From positions 1-64,000 of the forward strand of contig NZ_JAHWXY010000001.1 of assembly GCF_024281235.1 (NCBI RefSeq): 64,000 nt of DNA, written 5' to 3'. This document shows positions 7,497 to 16,228 of this stretch, one piece after another. The position numbers were made by a program, and so were the translations under genes. The notes beneath the pieces were generated by a model, which was not told the DNA's origin, ran no database searches, and was given only the letters and a program-made list of their open reading frames with translations. The stretch comes from Shinella daejeonensis (GTDB taxonomy: Bacteria > Pseudomonadota > Alphaproteobacteria > Rhizobiales > Rhizobiaceae). How positions within the stretch are numbered: the first letter of the stretch is position 1; each line of letters opens with the position of its first letter.

Positions 7497-7629
7497 GCGT
7501 GGTTCCGGCGACGCCGAAAGCGTGGCCCGCAGGGCGACACCAAATCAGCCCCTGCAATCCGGCTTCTGCCTACGGTCGCTCTTCTACAGCGATGCAAAAA
7601 TCGGACGCAGAACTCTCGCTTTATTCGGA
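7497..7629 (+). repeat. Cassette-border repeat copy R3 (shorter)
   Basis: 133 bp, third copy. It lacks the first 50 bp of R1 and R2, starting at GCGTGGTTCCGG, and follows the LysE stop by 16 bp. It contains TCGCT-CTTCTAC-AGCGA, the same small inverted repeat as in R1. Confidence 0.75.
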
Positions 7630-7706
7630 GATATTGGCGACAACTGTTGCGTTAACAGAAATCAGAAACGGGCACACATCGCCGTCGTGAAAAGGGAGCT
7701 GGATCG

Positions 7707-8039
7707 ATGAAGCTGAAGAGATTTCTGGCGGTGACGGGCGCTGTGTGTTTGCTCAGTGGGATAGCCCACGCAGCGGAGCCATCTTTCGAGGGAAAGTACA
7801 CATTCAACTGGCTCAAGAGCCCCGGCAAGCAAAGCTGCATCAAGATCGATGCAAAGCTCGCGTCCCGTATTGCGTCAAAGGCATTCAGTTGTCACCAGAA
7901 CGAGGGAAAGATGGAAGCCGGAGAAACCGTTCCGGCCTGCAAGGCGGCACGCGGCAACGTCGAATATCTGATCTTCAATACGCGAGCCTCTTGCGAGAAC
8001 GAGCGCCAAGCGCAGGACGCGAACTCGGAAGAGGAGTGA
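7707..8039 (+). CDS. Small secreted protein with four cysteines, unknown function
   Basis: 110 residues. Signal peptide MKLKRFLAVTGAVCLLSGIAHA is cleaved before AEPSFEG, giving a mature periplasmic or secreted protein of about 88 residues. It has four cysteines (SCIKID, FSCHQN, PACKAA, ASCENE), enough for two disulfides. The ATG follows GGGAG by 7 nt. It is the last gene of the repeat-punctuated cargo block and is convergent with the membrane protein gene at 8085. I do not recognise a family. Confidence 0.75.
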   Translation: MKLKRFLAVTGAVCLLSGIAHAAEPSFEGKYTFNWLKSPGKQSCIKIDAKLASRIASKAFSCHQNEGKMEAGETVPACKAARGNVEYLIFNTRASCENERQAQDANSEEE

Positions 8040-8084
8040 CACTTCCCTTCCGGCCCATGCCGCCAGCATCACCGGAACGCAAAG

Positions 8085-8501
8085 TCAGCGCGAAAGCGCA
8101 GCCGTTCCGACCGCATTGAGGTTCACCACGGCCGCAATGCCGATGACGATGCCACCGATCCCGCCGAGGATGTTGATGGCGATGGCCGAGTCGATCATGT
8201 GCTTGGTCACGCCATGGACCAGCGCATAGCCGGCGATGACGGCCGGAATGGCGAAGATGGCGAGCGCCATCAGGCGCAAGGCGGGGTTCTTGGCGAAGCC
8301 GAGGACACCAATCACCGGCACGATCGAGCCGATGGCCGCAGCGACGGCCGCGAGGGCGGACATCATGAAGCCCGAGCCGGTCGCATAGACATATTGGAAC
8401 GCGGTGATGCCGGTCATCACCGGCAGCGCATAGATGGCGAGATGCCAGGCGATCACGCAGAAGGTGATGGTCAGCGAGATGGCGAGTAGGATCAGCGTCA
8501 T
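8085..8501 (-). CDS. Small integral membrane protein, element-conserved type, unknown function
   Basis: 138 residues, almost entirely hydrophobic, with about four membrane segments (MTLILLAISLTITFCVIAWHL; FMMSALAAVAAAIGSIVPVIG; LMALAIFAIPAVIAGYALV; ILGGIGGIVIGIAAVVNL). ATG 8501 is chosen over GTG 8513 because GGAGG precedes it by 5 nt. It lies downstream of the DUF2493 gene and close to the cargo insertion. No function can be assigned. Confidence 0.75.
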   Translation of the reverse strand: MTLILLAISLTITFCVIAWHLAIYALPVMTGITAFQYVYATGSGFMMSALAAVAAAIGSIVPVIGVLGFAKNPALRLMALAIFAIPAVIAGYALVHGVTKHMIDSAIAINILGGIGGIVIGIAAVVNLNAVGTAALSR

Positions 8502-8662
8502 GGAAACCTCCACTTGAATGGTTGAGGATCACGACAGGCTGACTTGGGATACGCTCTTGCCTGCGACTATGCTGCTTTGCCGGTTCTACAGGTGAGCATC
8601 ATAAAAGCCTTCATGCCGTCGCTCAAGTATTGGCGGCCATGACAGCCGCCTTTCGGCGGCGC

Positions 8663-9592
8663 TTACGCGCCGCCGTGCTTCATGACCGGGATGCCGAGCT
8701 TGCGGGCCTTGTCCGCGAGATTGTCCTGAATCCCGGTTCCGGGGAAGTGGATGACCCCGATTGGCATGGTGTCGAGCATCGCATCGTTGCGCTTGAACGG
8801 CGCTGCCTTGGCGTGCTTGGCCCAATCGGGCTTGAAGGGGATTTCCACGACCTTGCGGCTGTTGGCCCATTTCACGGCGATGAGTTCGGCGCCCTTCGGG
8901 CTTCCACCGTGCAGCAGCACCATGTCGGGGTGCTTGGCGTGAACCTGATCGAGCTTGGCCCAGATCAGGCGGTGGTCGTTGTAGTCGAGACCGCCGGTGA
9001 AGGCCACTTTCGGGCCGGCCGGTAGGAGCACCTCTTTCTCGGCGCGCTTCTTCGCGGCGATGAAGTCGCGGCTGTCGATCATCGCGGCGGTCAGGTTGCG
9101 ATGGTTGACCATGGAGCCGGAGCGCGGCCGCCAGATCGAGTGGGTGTGGCGCTCGAAGTGTTCGGCGGCCTGGTCGCGCATCAGCTCGAAGGCGTCGCGC
9201 CGTTCGAGAAGGGTCTGCCCCTCTGCCGTCAGGCGCTCCAGCTCGACGGACTTCACCTCGGACCCGTCCTGTTCCCTCTGAAGGCGGCGCTGCGCGACTT
9301 CGTTGTCGTCCAGCTCGCGTTCGATCCGGTCGCCGGCGCGCTGGAAGAGGTTGACCGTGCCCCAGAGCAGTTCTTCGAGGTCGGGCTCGAGGCGGGTGTC
9401 CGAGAGCGCCACCACGAGGGCGTCGAAGATGTCGGCGATGCTGCCGGCCACGACATTGCCCTCGGGGAGCGGCCGCGGGTCGGGTTCGTCCTCGAAGGGA
9501 CGGTAGCCGTAGAGCGCCAGTTCCTGCAGGATGTGATCGGTCGGGGAAGATGCGTGGTGCGGTTCGTAGTCGGTGTCGTGGTGTTCGGTCAT
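8663..9592 (-). CDS. DUF2493 / SLOG-domain protein
   Basis: 309 residues. The C-terminal part (KVAFTGGLDYNDHRLIWAKLDQV ... MVLLHGGSPKGAELIAVKWA ... EIPFKPDW ... MPIGVIHFPGTGIQDNLADKAR) is the YspA/cpYpsA-type SLOG fold, a Rossmann-like domain thought to bind nucleotide ligands (GGSPKGAE is the glycine-rich loop). The N-terminal half is helical and acidic with a likely coiled coil around residues 75-130. Such proteins are frequent in alphaproteobacterial conjugative elements; the role is unknown. ATG 9592 is used; the longer frame has low-complexity N-terminal sequence. Confidence 0.85.
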   Translation of the reverse strand: MTEHHDTDYEPHHASSPTDHILQELALYGYRPFEDEPDPRPLPEGNVVAGSIADIFDALVVALSDTRLEPDLEELLWGTVNLFQRAGDRIERELDDNEVAQRRLQREQDGSEVKSVELERLTAEGQTLLERRDAFELMRDQAAEHFERHTHSIWRPRSGSMVNHRNLTAAMIDSRDFIAAKKRAEKEVLLPAGPKVAFTGGLDYNDHRLIWAKLDQVHAKHPDMVLLHGGSPKGAELIAVKWANSRKVVEIPFKPDWAKHAKAAPFKRNDAMLDTMPIGVIHFPGTGIQDNLADKARKLGIPVMKHGGA

Positions 9593-9920
9593 GGCGGTCT
9601 GCCTTCGGCTCGAAGCCGCGCCCATCGCGGCCTTCATGGCGACGAAGGCGTCGGACGGGCCGGACCTGCACCTGACGCGCAGCGGAAGGCCGGAACGCAG
9701 AGGAGGATGACGGAGGCCGGCGATTTTGCCTCGCGATGCAAAGCGCCCCTTGGGGCGCGGCGGAAAATCGTCGGGCGCAGGCATTGCCTGTCCGGCACGG
9801 CTGACGCCCGATCGCCCTCTCAGAAGGCCGTGGGGGTGGCCTCTCAGCGCCGGAGGTAGATCGTCATGGCTGAACCGGCTCCGCGATACCGCCTTGCCGC
9901 TACCACCTGACCGCGACCGA
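9593..9920. other. 328-bp gap between the DUF2493 and Toprim genes
   Basis: Contains the terminator of the upstream Toprim gene (9743-9758) and presumably the promoter and leader of the DUF2493 gene. No open frame here is convincing. Confidence 0.5.
9743..9758 (-). terminator. Terminator after the helicase-Toprim operon
   Basis: Minus strand GCGCCCC-AA-GGGGCGC followed by TTTGC: a perfect 7-bp GC stem. It lies about 165 bp after the Toprim stop. Confidence 0.5.
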
Positions 9921-10982
9921 TCAGGCCGCCAGCAGCATGAAGCGGGCTATGTCCTGCGAGACGATCTGGTCCCGCAGCCGTGCCGCCAATGCGTCGTGGC
10001 CGAGCAGCCTGAGATCTTCGTTGAAGTCGCCGAGCCGTGGCGTGAGCACAACCGCCTCGATCCCGACCGAGCTCGCACGCTCCGTCAGGGTCGCCATCGC
10101 ACCGTCGCCGGCCGGATCGTTGTCGCGGGCGATATAGAGCCGCCGCAGCGTCGCCGGGAACAGGATGGCGCTGAGATGGGCCGCCGAGAGCGCCGCCAGA
10201 GACGGCATCCTGGGCAGAACCGAGCGAACGGACAGCAGCGTTTCGATGCCTTCGCCGGCCGTCATCACCTCGCTGCCCATGCCGAAGCGGACGGCGTTTC
10301 CGAGGAGATCACCCATCGCACGCCGGGGCGTCTCGATCGGCGCACGGCCCAGACGCGCCTCGCTGAAGCCGTCGGGATCGAGCCAGGTGCGGTGCGCGCC
10401 CGTGATGGTGCCGGCGAGGTCGGTGACGGCGGCGACCATTGCCGGCCAGGTCTCGGTCGGTGCGTTCTCGTCGGCCCGATAGTAGCAGCGGGGATGGAAG
10501 CGCAGCGCGTCGGTTTCGTGCAGAGCCGTAATGGCGCGATTGCGTAAATACGTTTCCACGAGCGTCCGCCCGATGGGCTTCGCCATGGCCAGGAGCCGCC
10601 GTGACGCTTCGGGCGATCCTGCCGGCGCCGATGCCGGTCGCCAGTCACGATCAGCGGGTTCGGGTTCAGGATGCGGCAGGGCGAGGAAGGACCGCGCCTC
10701 GTCGGCAATGTCCTTGAAGTCGATCAGCCCGCAGCTTTCGCGGATGACGTCGAGAAGATCGCCATGCTCGCCCGTGGCGGAATCGGTCCATTTGCCGGCC
10801 GCGCCCTTGCCGGTCTCCGGGCCGGTCAGCCGCACGAACATCGAGCGGCCCGGCGCGTTGCGGACGTCGCCGACCTGCCAGTATCGCCCGGCGCGGTGGC
10901 CGGACGACAGATAGTGACGGCAAACCGCCTCGGCCTGCCGGCCGAGACGGATCGCGAGTTCGGAGGCGTCGAGGCGAGTCAT
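9921..10982 (-). CDS. DUF7146 / Toprim domain protein (primase-like)
   Basis: 353 residues. The N-terminal region (HYLSSGHRAGRYWQVGDVRN, GPETGKGAAGKWTDSATGEHGDLLDVI) is the usual partner of a C-terminal Toprim domain, seen here as MTAGEGIETLLSVRSVLP (the Toprim glutamate) and LYIARDNDPAGDGA (the DxD motif). The domain order resembles plasmid primases and virulence-associated E-like proteins, so a role in initiating synthesis on single-stranded element DNA is inferred. Its ATG directly abuts the stop codon of the helicase gene, showing co-translation. Confidence 0.85.
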   Translation of the reverse strand: MTRLDASELAIRLGRQAEAVCRHYLSSGHRAGRYWQVGDVRNAPGRSMFVRLTGPETGKGAAGKWTDSATGEHGDLLDVIRESCGLIDFKDIADEARSFLALPHPEPEPADRDWRPASAPAGSPEASRRLLAMAKPIGRTLVETYLRNRAITALHETDALRFHPRCYYRADENAPTETWPAMVAAVTDLAGTITGAHRTWLDPDGFSEARLGRAPIETPRRAMGDLLGNAVRFGMGSEVMTAGEGIETLLSVRSVLPRMPSLAALSAAHLSAILFPATLRRLYIARDNDPAGDGAMATLTERASSVGIEAVVLTPRLGDFNEDLRLLGHDALAARLRDQIVSQDIARFMLLAA

Positions 10983-13900
10983 TTACGCCGCCTCCCGCTC
11001 GCCGATGCGCTCGACCGGCCAGCGGTCGAGCAGCTTTGCGAGCACGACCGGCCCATTGGCGTCGACCGGCACGAACATGCGCAGCTTCCACGAGATGATT
11101 TCGTGAAACAGGCCATAGGCCGTGAGCCGCTCGCGCATGGTGTCGGTGAAGCCGGAGAGCTCGATGCGGTTCGCGCCCATGACGCGAGCGCGCCGAAGCT
11201 GAAGGCCCTCGGCGAGATCGAGAATGGTGCGGCCGTCCATCAGCGCCATGAAGGCGTCATCGGGCGTGAGCGCGGTCGTGCCGGTCGTGGTCGCGTTGGC
11301 GGCCCAGGCCGGAGAGACCTTGCGGCCGATGATGCGCTCGCCGTCGTCGGTCTGGAGGCGATACACCCGCGTCGATTGATTCGGCAGGCGCTTCCAGATC
11401 GGCAGCAGCAAGCCAGTGACGACATGGATCGTGCTGTCGGCAAACTCCGGCACCTCGGCGATCTCGGCGTTCCAGGCGGCGGCGAACGCATCCTGATCCG
11501 CCTCGATCCAGTGGGTTTCGGCCATGGCCTTGATGGGAATGTTATGTCCCTCCGTCGGGCGCAGCAGCCGAACGCGGCGCTCGATCTCGCCATCGTCGAG
11601 CATGATGCTGATGGTCGGCACCTGCACGGCGGCGCGGCCGGAACGCTCGTTGACGAGGAGCTTCGCGCGCCGGTCATCGAGATGGCCGAGGGCGGCGTCC
11701 AGCGTGAGCGGACGATTGCGCGCGCGCTGCGTGATGGTGAGCAACCGGGTTTCTGCGCCGGTGCCCGGATGAACATAGATGGTCTTGCGGTCGGTGACGA
11801 TGAACCGCTCGGCGGTCAGCGTCTCCAGCCCGGCGTCATAGGTGCCGCTGGCGATAGCGCCCTCGATGCGCGCCGTCAGAAGCTGCTCGAAGGCGGTGAA
11901 GAGGACGCCTTGAAGCTCGATAGTGAGCGCCAACAGCCGATTGAGGAAGGTGGTGATCGGCGGCAGCTCGTCCTTGATGCCGGTCGAATCCATCAGCTTC
12001 AGGCCGGTGGCGGACTCGAAGCGGTCGAGCGAGCAGCCCTCGACCTTGCCGCGCACCAGCAGCATGTAGAGTTGGCGCAGCGCATCGCGCGCATAGGAAC
12101 TTTCCAGATTGTCCTCGGGACGGAACAGGCCCTGTCCGCCGGTCTGGCGCTGGCCCCGCGTGATCGCGCCCAGCGTGTCGAGGCGGCGAGCGATCGTCGA
12201 CAGGAAGCGCTTCTCGGCCTTCACATCGGTGGCGATGGGCCGAAACAGCGGCGGCTGCGCCTGGTTGGTCCGGTGGGTGCGGCCGAGTCCCTGAATGGCG
12301 GCGTCGGCCTTCCAGCCCGGTTCGAGGAGGTAATGGACGCGCAGGCGCGTATTCCGCGCCGAGAGTTCGGCGTGGTAGCTGCGCCCGGTGCCGCCCGCGT
12401 CGGAGAAGATCAGGACGCGCTTGTCGTCGTCCATGAATGCCTGCGTCTCGGCCAGATTGGCGGAGGCCGCGCGGTTCTCGACCACCAGACGGTCGATGCC
12501 GCCCGGACTGCGCTTCCTGACGATCCGGCGCGAGCGGCCCGTCACCTCGGCCACCATGTCGGCGCCGAAGTGCTGGACGATCTGGTCGAGCGCGCCGGGG
12601 ACGGCCGGCAGGCTCGCCAGCTTCTCGATCAGCTCGTTGCGGCGGGCGACGGCCTCCCGGCTTTCGACGGGCTGGCCGTCGCGCATGACCGGACGGGACG
12701 AGACCTTGCCGTCGCTGTCGGTGAAGGGCTCATAGAGTTGCACGGGGAAGCTGGTTTCGAGGTAGGACAGGACATATTCGCGCGGCGTGATGTCCGCCCG
12801 AATATCGTTCCATTCCTCGGTCGGGATGTCGGCCAGCCGCCGTTCGGTCAGCGCCTCGCCGGTCGAGACGATCTGGATCACGGACGAATGGCCGGCGTCC
12901 AGATCGGCGGTGATCGACCGGATCAGCGTCGGCGTTTTCATGCTGGTGAGCAGATGGCCGAAGAAGCGTTGCTTCGCGGACTCGAACGCCGATCGCGCAG
13001 CGGACTTCGCCTGCTTGTTCAGCGTGCCGGTCGATCCGGTGATGTTGGCGGCCTCCATCGCCGCGTCGAGATTGTTATGGATGATGGCGAAGGCCCCGGC
13101 ATAGGCATCGTAGATGCGGGTCTGCTCGGGTGTCAGCGCGTGCTCGACCAGCTCGTACTCCACGCCGTCGAACGACAGCGAGCGGGCGGTGTAGAGGCCG
13201 AGCGCCCGCAGGTCGCGCGCCAGCACCTCCATCGCCGCGACGCCGCCGGCTTCGATGGCCTCCACAAATTCGGCCCTGGTCGAGAACGGGAAATCCTCGC
13301 CGCCCCAGAGGCCGAGCCGCTGGGCATAGGCGAGATTGTGGACGGAGGTGGCGCCGGTCGCCGAGACATAGGTGACGCGGGCGTTGGGGAGCGCGTGCTG
13401 GAGGCGGAGCCCCGCGCGGCCCTGCTGCGAGGCGGCGACATCGCCACGTTCACCTTTACCGCCAGCAGCGTTCTGCATGGAATGCGCCTCGTCGAAAATG
13501 ATTGCTCCATCGAAATCGGAGCCCAACCATTCAACGATCTGCTTGACGCGCGATAGCTTCTCACCGCGGTCGTCGGAGCGCAGCGTGGCGTAGGTTGTAA
13601 ATAGGACGCCTTCGGGAAGCGTGATCGGCCGCCCTTGCGGGAAACGCGAGAGCGGCGTGACCAGCAGCCGCTCCATGCCGAGCGCGCTCCAGTCGCGTTG
13701 CGCGTCCTCCAGCAGCTTGTCGGACTTCGAGATCCAGACCGCCTTGCGCCGGCCTTGCAGCCAGTTGTCGAGGATGATCGCGGCGGACTGGCGGCCCTTG
13801 CCGACGCCTGTGCCGTCGCCGATGAAGAAGCCGCGCCGGAAGCGCACGGCCTTCTCGGCATCGTCACGCGCGGCCGAGACGAGATCGAACGTCTCGTCCA

Positions 13901-15338
13901 CGGTCCACGCGCCGGCGAGATAGTCAGAATGGGCCTCGCCGGCATAGACCAGCGTTTCGAGCTGAGCGTCGGATAGAAGCTCGCGGATGTTGGCGGGGAG
14001 ATGCGGACGATAGCTCGGCTTCGGCGGCGCGACACTCGCCATCGCGGCGGACTGCACCAGCTTCGTGGGGTGAGCCTGAGACCCGGCAATACGGATCGCC
14101 TGCAATCCGTATTCCTCATAGATCGCGTCAGAGATGCGGCCATCGTCGTCGGCCCCGGCTTCGGTCTCCGCCAGCGCGTCGATGATCTCATAGTCGAGCG
14201 GAACGCCTTCCGGCTCGGCCGCGACGGCGGCGGGCGCGATCCTGGCGGCGCGGTTGAGATAGCCGCGCACGCTGCGCGCGGCGGCGGGCTCAGCGGCCGG
14301 AACGATGACGGACGGGTCGACCGGCAGGCGCGGCGGAAGATGCGCGCCGATCCAGTCCATGAGCGTCGCGGCGTCCGGCGCGGTGCCCGGCGAGACCGGG
14401 AAGACCGTGGGATCGTCGGCGGGCAGCTTGTCGATGACGGTCAGCCGCGTGGCGAACGTCGTGCCATGCTTGGCATAGACCGCGCCATCGATCCCGGCGG
14501 AGAACACGACGCGGCCGCGCTCCTGCAAGCGGGTGAAGGCGGAAACCCACGCCGGGGCTTCCGGGCCGAAGTTCGCGCCGGTGATCGTGACGAGACGCCC
14601 GCCGGGCGCCAGGCGCGCGAGCGCGGCGGCGACATGGCGGAACGCGGCATCAGCCACGCGGCCCTCGACATGGACCATGGCCGAGAACGGCGGGTTCATC
14701 AGCACGACGGACGGGACAGCGGCGGGATCGAGATGATCGTCGATCTGCGCCGCGTCGAAGCGGGTGACGGGAATGGCCGGGAAGAGAGAAGAGAGAAGCG
14801 AGGCGCGCGTGTCGGCCAGCTCGTTCAGCACGAGCGAGCCGCCAGCGATCTCCGCGAGGATGGCGAGCAGCCCGGTTCCGGCCGAGGGTTCGAGCACACG
14901 GTCGGCGGTCGTGATCGCGGCGGCGGTCGCGGCGACCAGGCCGAGCGGGATCGGCGTCGAGAATTGCTGGAGCGCCTGGCTCTCTTGCGAGCGGCGGGTA
15001 TGGGTCGGCATCAGCCCGACGATCTTGCCGAGCAGCGGCAGCGCGGCGGCCGCAGAACCGGCTTTGCGGAAAAGCGCCTTTCCGTATTTGCGCAGAAACA
15101 GGACGGTCGCGACCTCGCACGCCTCATAAGCGGTTTTCCAGTCCCAGAGGCCGGTGGCGTCGGAACCGCCGAAGGCCGTTTCCATCGCGCCGCGCAGGGC
15201 GACAGCATCGACGCGGGCACCGCGTTCGAGATGCGGCAGGATCAGGAGGGCGGCAGCGTGGACGGCGGCAGCGTCATCGCCGGGCGCTGCGAGCGGCGTC
15301 GCCGGCAGCGTGTCGGCCAGGGGAAGCAGAGCGTTCAT
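10983..15338 (-). CDS. Methyltransferase-strawberry notch helicase fusion (DarB-like)
   Basis: 1451 residues. Residues about 110-330 form a class I SAM-dependent methyltransferase (VLEPSAGTGLLAI, and the amino-methyltransferase motif NPPF near 213). Residues about 480-1100 form a strawberry notch-type SF2 helicase: Walker A GDGTGVGKGRQSA near 506, DEAH in IIFDEAHSMQN near 611, and motif VI-like QGLGRTHRTNQA. Large fusions of this type occur on phages and plasmids; phage P1 DarB, which has the same two activities, protects phage DNA from restriction. ATG 15338 is chosen over 15422, where a leader hairpin lies. It heads an operon with the Toprim gene. Confidence 0.85.
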   Translation of the reverse strand: MNALLPLADTLPATPLAAPGDDAAAVHAAALLILPHLERGARVDAVALRGAMETAFGGSDATGLWDWKTAYEACEVATVLFLRKYGKALFRKAGSAAAALPLLGKIVGLMPTHTRRSQESQALQQFSTPIPLGLVAATAAAITTADRVLEPSAGTGLLAILAEIAGGSLVLNELADTRASLLSSLFPAIPVTRFDAAQIDDHLDPAAVPSVVLMNPPFSAMVHVEGRVADAAFRHVAAALARLAPGGRLVTITGANFGPEAPAWVSAFTRLQERGRVVFSAGIDGAVYAKHGTTFATRLTVIDKLPADDPTVFPVSPGTAPDAATLMDWIGAHLPPRLPVDPSVIVPAAEPAAARSVRGYLNRAARIAPAAVAAEPEGVPLDYEIIDALAETEAGADDDGRISDAIYEEYGLQAIRIAGSQAHPTKLVQSAAMASVAPPKPSYRPHLPANIRELLSDAQLETLVYAGEAHSDYLAGAWTVDETFDLVSAARDDAEKAVRFRRGFFIGDGTGVGKGRQSAAIILDNWLQGRRKAVWISKSDKLLEDAQRDWSALGMERLLVTPLSRFPQGRPITLPEGVLFTTYATLRSDDRGEKLSRVKQIVEWLGSDFDGAIIFDEAHSMQNAAGGKGERGDVAASQQGRAGLRLQHALPNARVTYVSATGATSVHNLAYAQRLGLWGGEDFPFSTRAEFVEAIEAGGVAAMEVLARDLRALGLYTARSLSFDGVEYELVEHALTPEQTRIYDAYAGAFAIIHNNLDAAMEAANITGSTGTLNKQAKSAARSAFESAKQRFFGHLLTSMKTPTLIRSITADLDAGHSSVIQIVSTGEALTERRLADIPTEEWNDIRADITPREYVLSYLETSFPVQLYEPFTDSDGKVSSRPVMRDGQPVESREAVARRNELIEKLASLPAVPGALDQIVQHFGADMVAEVTGRSRRIVRKRSPGGIDRLVVENRAASANLAETQAFMDDDKRVLIFSDAGGTGRSYHAELSARNTRLRVHYLLEPGWKADAAIQGLGRTHRTNQAQPPLFRPIATDVKAEKRFLSTIARRLDTLGAITRGQRQTGGQGLFRPEDNLESSYARDALRQLYMLLVRGKVEGCSLDRFESATGLKLMDSTGIKDELPPITTFLNRLLALTIELQGVLFTAFEQLLTARIEGAIASGTYDAGLETLTAERFIVTDRKTIYVHPGTGAETRLLTITQRARNRPLTLDAALGHLDDRRAKLLVNERSGRAAVQVPTISIMLDDGEIERRVRLLRPTEGHNIPIKAMAETHWIEADQDAFAAAWNAEIAEVPEFADSTIHVVTGLLLPIWKRLPNQSTRVYRLQTDDGERIIGRKVSPAWAANATTTGTTALTPDDAFMALMDGRTILDLAEGLQLRRARVMGANRIELSGFTDTMRERLTAYGLFHEIISWKLRMFVPVDANGPVVLAKLLDRWPVERIGEREAA

Positions 15339-15363
15339 CGGGAAGTCCTCGGGAGAGCGGAAA

Positions 15364-15415
15364 CGGGCAAGCCCGCCGGCGCTCTCTCTTGGACCGGACG
15401 GGCTCGAACCCGTCC
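15364..15415 (-). promoter_or_regulatory. Double hairpin in the leader of the helicase fusion gene
   Basis: Two perfect inverted repeats: CGGGC-AA-GCCCG (15364-15375) and GGACGGG-CTCGAA-CCCGTCC (15396-15415). The second shares GACGGG/CCCGTC arms with the leaders of three neighbouring genes but is closer-packed and farther (58 nt) from the start codon. Confidence 0.45.
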
Positions 15416-15461
15416 CGGCCACTCTCTCCCTCTGATGCCGTGGCGGTAGCCGGCATGAAAA

Positions 15462-15489
15462 AGGCGCCCGGCCGTACGGCGGGGCGCCT
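15462..15489 (-). terminator. Terminator after the ardB gene
   Basis: Minus strand AGGCGCCC ... GGGCGCCT with an internal GCCGTACGGC palindrome, followed by TTTTTC. It lies 7 bp after the ArdB stop and separates it from the helicase leader. Confidence 0.8.
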
Positions 15490-15496
15490 GTTGAGG

Positions 15497-15901
15497 TCAG
15501 TCGATGGCGCTGTAGATCGCAGACGCCTCGGGATGGCGGTCGAGATAGCGATGAAGCCGCTCGTAGCCGTTGGCGAGGAAATCGGACTCGAACCGGAACG
15601 ACAGGTGCGAGAAGGCGAACAGCGTGGCGATGATCCCTGCCGCTTCGGCCGACACCTCACCGCGATATTCGGTGATCGCGCTTTCGATGCTGTTACGCGG
15701 CTTGGAGGTCGGCGCGAGAAACAAGGGCTGCGTCCCGATCTCGTAGAAGTTCCAGAGGCCGCCGCCGTAGTCTCGCGGGCTGAGGCGCTCCATGAGGGAA
15801 TAGACCGAGTTCTCGGCCACGATCACGAGCGGCAGGCTGAACAGGGTCGGCAGGAACAGTTCGCGCCGATCTTCGGGAACAATGGTGGCGGGCATGGTCA
15901 T
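15497..15901 (-). CDS. ArdB/KlcA-type antirestriction protein
   Basis: 134 residues, single antirestriction domain: VPEDRRELFLPTLFSLPLVIVAENSVYSLMERLSPRDYGGGLWNFYEI, followed by EAAGIIATLFAFSHLSF, the order seen in ArdB and KlcA. These proteins block type I restriction in vivo during plasmid entry. The ATG at 15901 follows GGGGAGA by 5 nt and overlaps the stop of the upstream DUF6117 gene (ATGA), so the two are translationally coupled. Confidence 0.88.
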   Translation of the reverse strand: MTMPATIVPEDRRELFLPTLFSLPLVIVAENSVYSLMERLSPRDYGGGLWNFYEIGTQPLFLAPTSKPRNSIESAITEYRGEVSAEAAGIIATLFAFSHLSFRFESDFLANGYERLHRYLDRHPEASAIYSAID

Positions 15902-16161
15902 TCTCCCCGCACTTGTTCTGCCGACAGGAAGCCCGACGGGTTGGCGGGGTCCGGCGGGAGATAGGCGTCGTAGGGATTGCCGTCTGCGAGATGGCCGAAC
16001 GGCGTCATGACGTAATCGGCATGATCGCGGCCAACGGCGCAAAGGACGTAGCGGGTCTGGCCTGAGACGGCATCGAGGCACTCCATGAGGGCCAGATTGC
16101 CGTCGCTTGCCGCGCGCAGCAGGGTGTTGAAGTTCGTGCGGGCATGATCGGGGATAGCCAT
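15898..16161 (-). CDS. DUF6117 family protein, 87 aa
   Basis: Begins MAIPDHARTNFNTLLRAASDGNLALMECLDAVSGQTRYVLCAVGRD and includes YVMTPFGHLADGNPYDAYLPP. This matches a small family (DUF6117 as I recall it) found in alphaproteobacterial conjugative elements. Function unknown. Its stop overlaps the ArdB start by 4 bp. AGGAGACTCTC precedes the ATG. Confidence 0.75.
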   Translation of the reverse strand: MAIPDHARTNFNTLLRAASDGNLALMECLDAVSGQTRYVLCAVGRDHADYVMTPFGHLADGNPYDAYLPPDPANPSGFLSAEQVRGE

Positions 16162-16183
16162 GAGAGTCTCCTGAAACTACGAA

Positions 16184-16202
16184 ACCCGGCGCGAGGCCGG
16201 GT
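16184..16202 (-). terminator. Terminator after the gene at 16229
   Basis: Minus strand ACCCGGC-CTCGC-GCCGGGT then TTCG. Perfect 7-bp stem, 26 bp after the stop. Confidence 0.65.
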
Positions 16203-16228
16203 CGAATGAAAGAAAGGGCCGCGGGAAA

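Noticed and set aside
10671-13556. Plus-strand open frame of 961 codons
   Set aside because: It is antisense to the helicase fusion and Toprim genes. High-GC codon use keeps the opposite strand open; its translation is Arg/Gly/Ala-rich with no motif.
15396-15415. tRNA T-arm-like sequence GGACGGG-CTCGAA-CCCGTCC
   Set aside because: No acceptor, D or anticodon arm around it; better explained as a leader hairpin like those of neighbouring genes.
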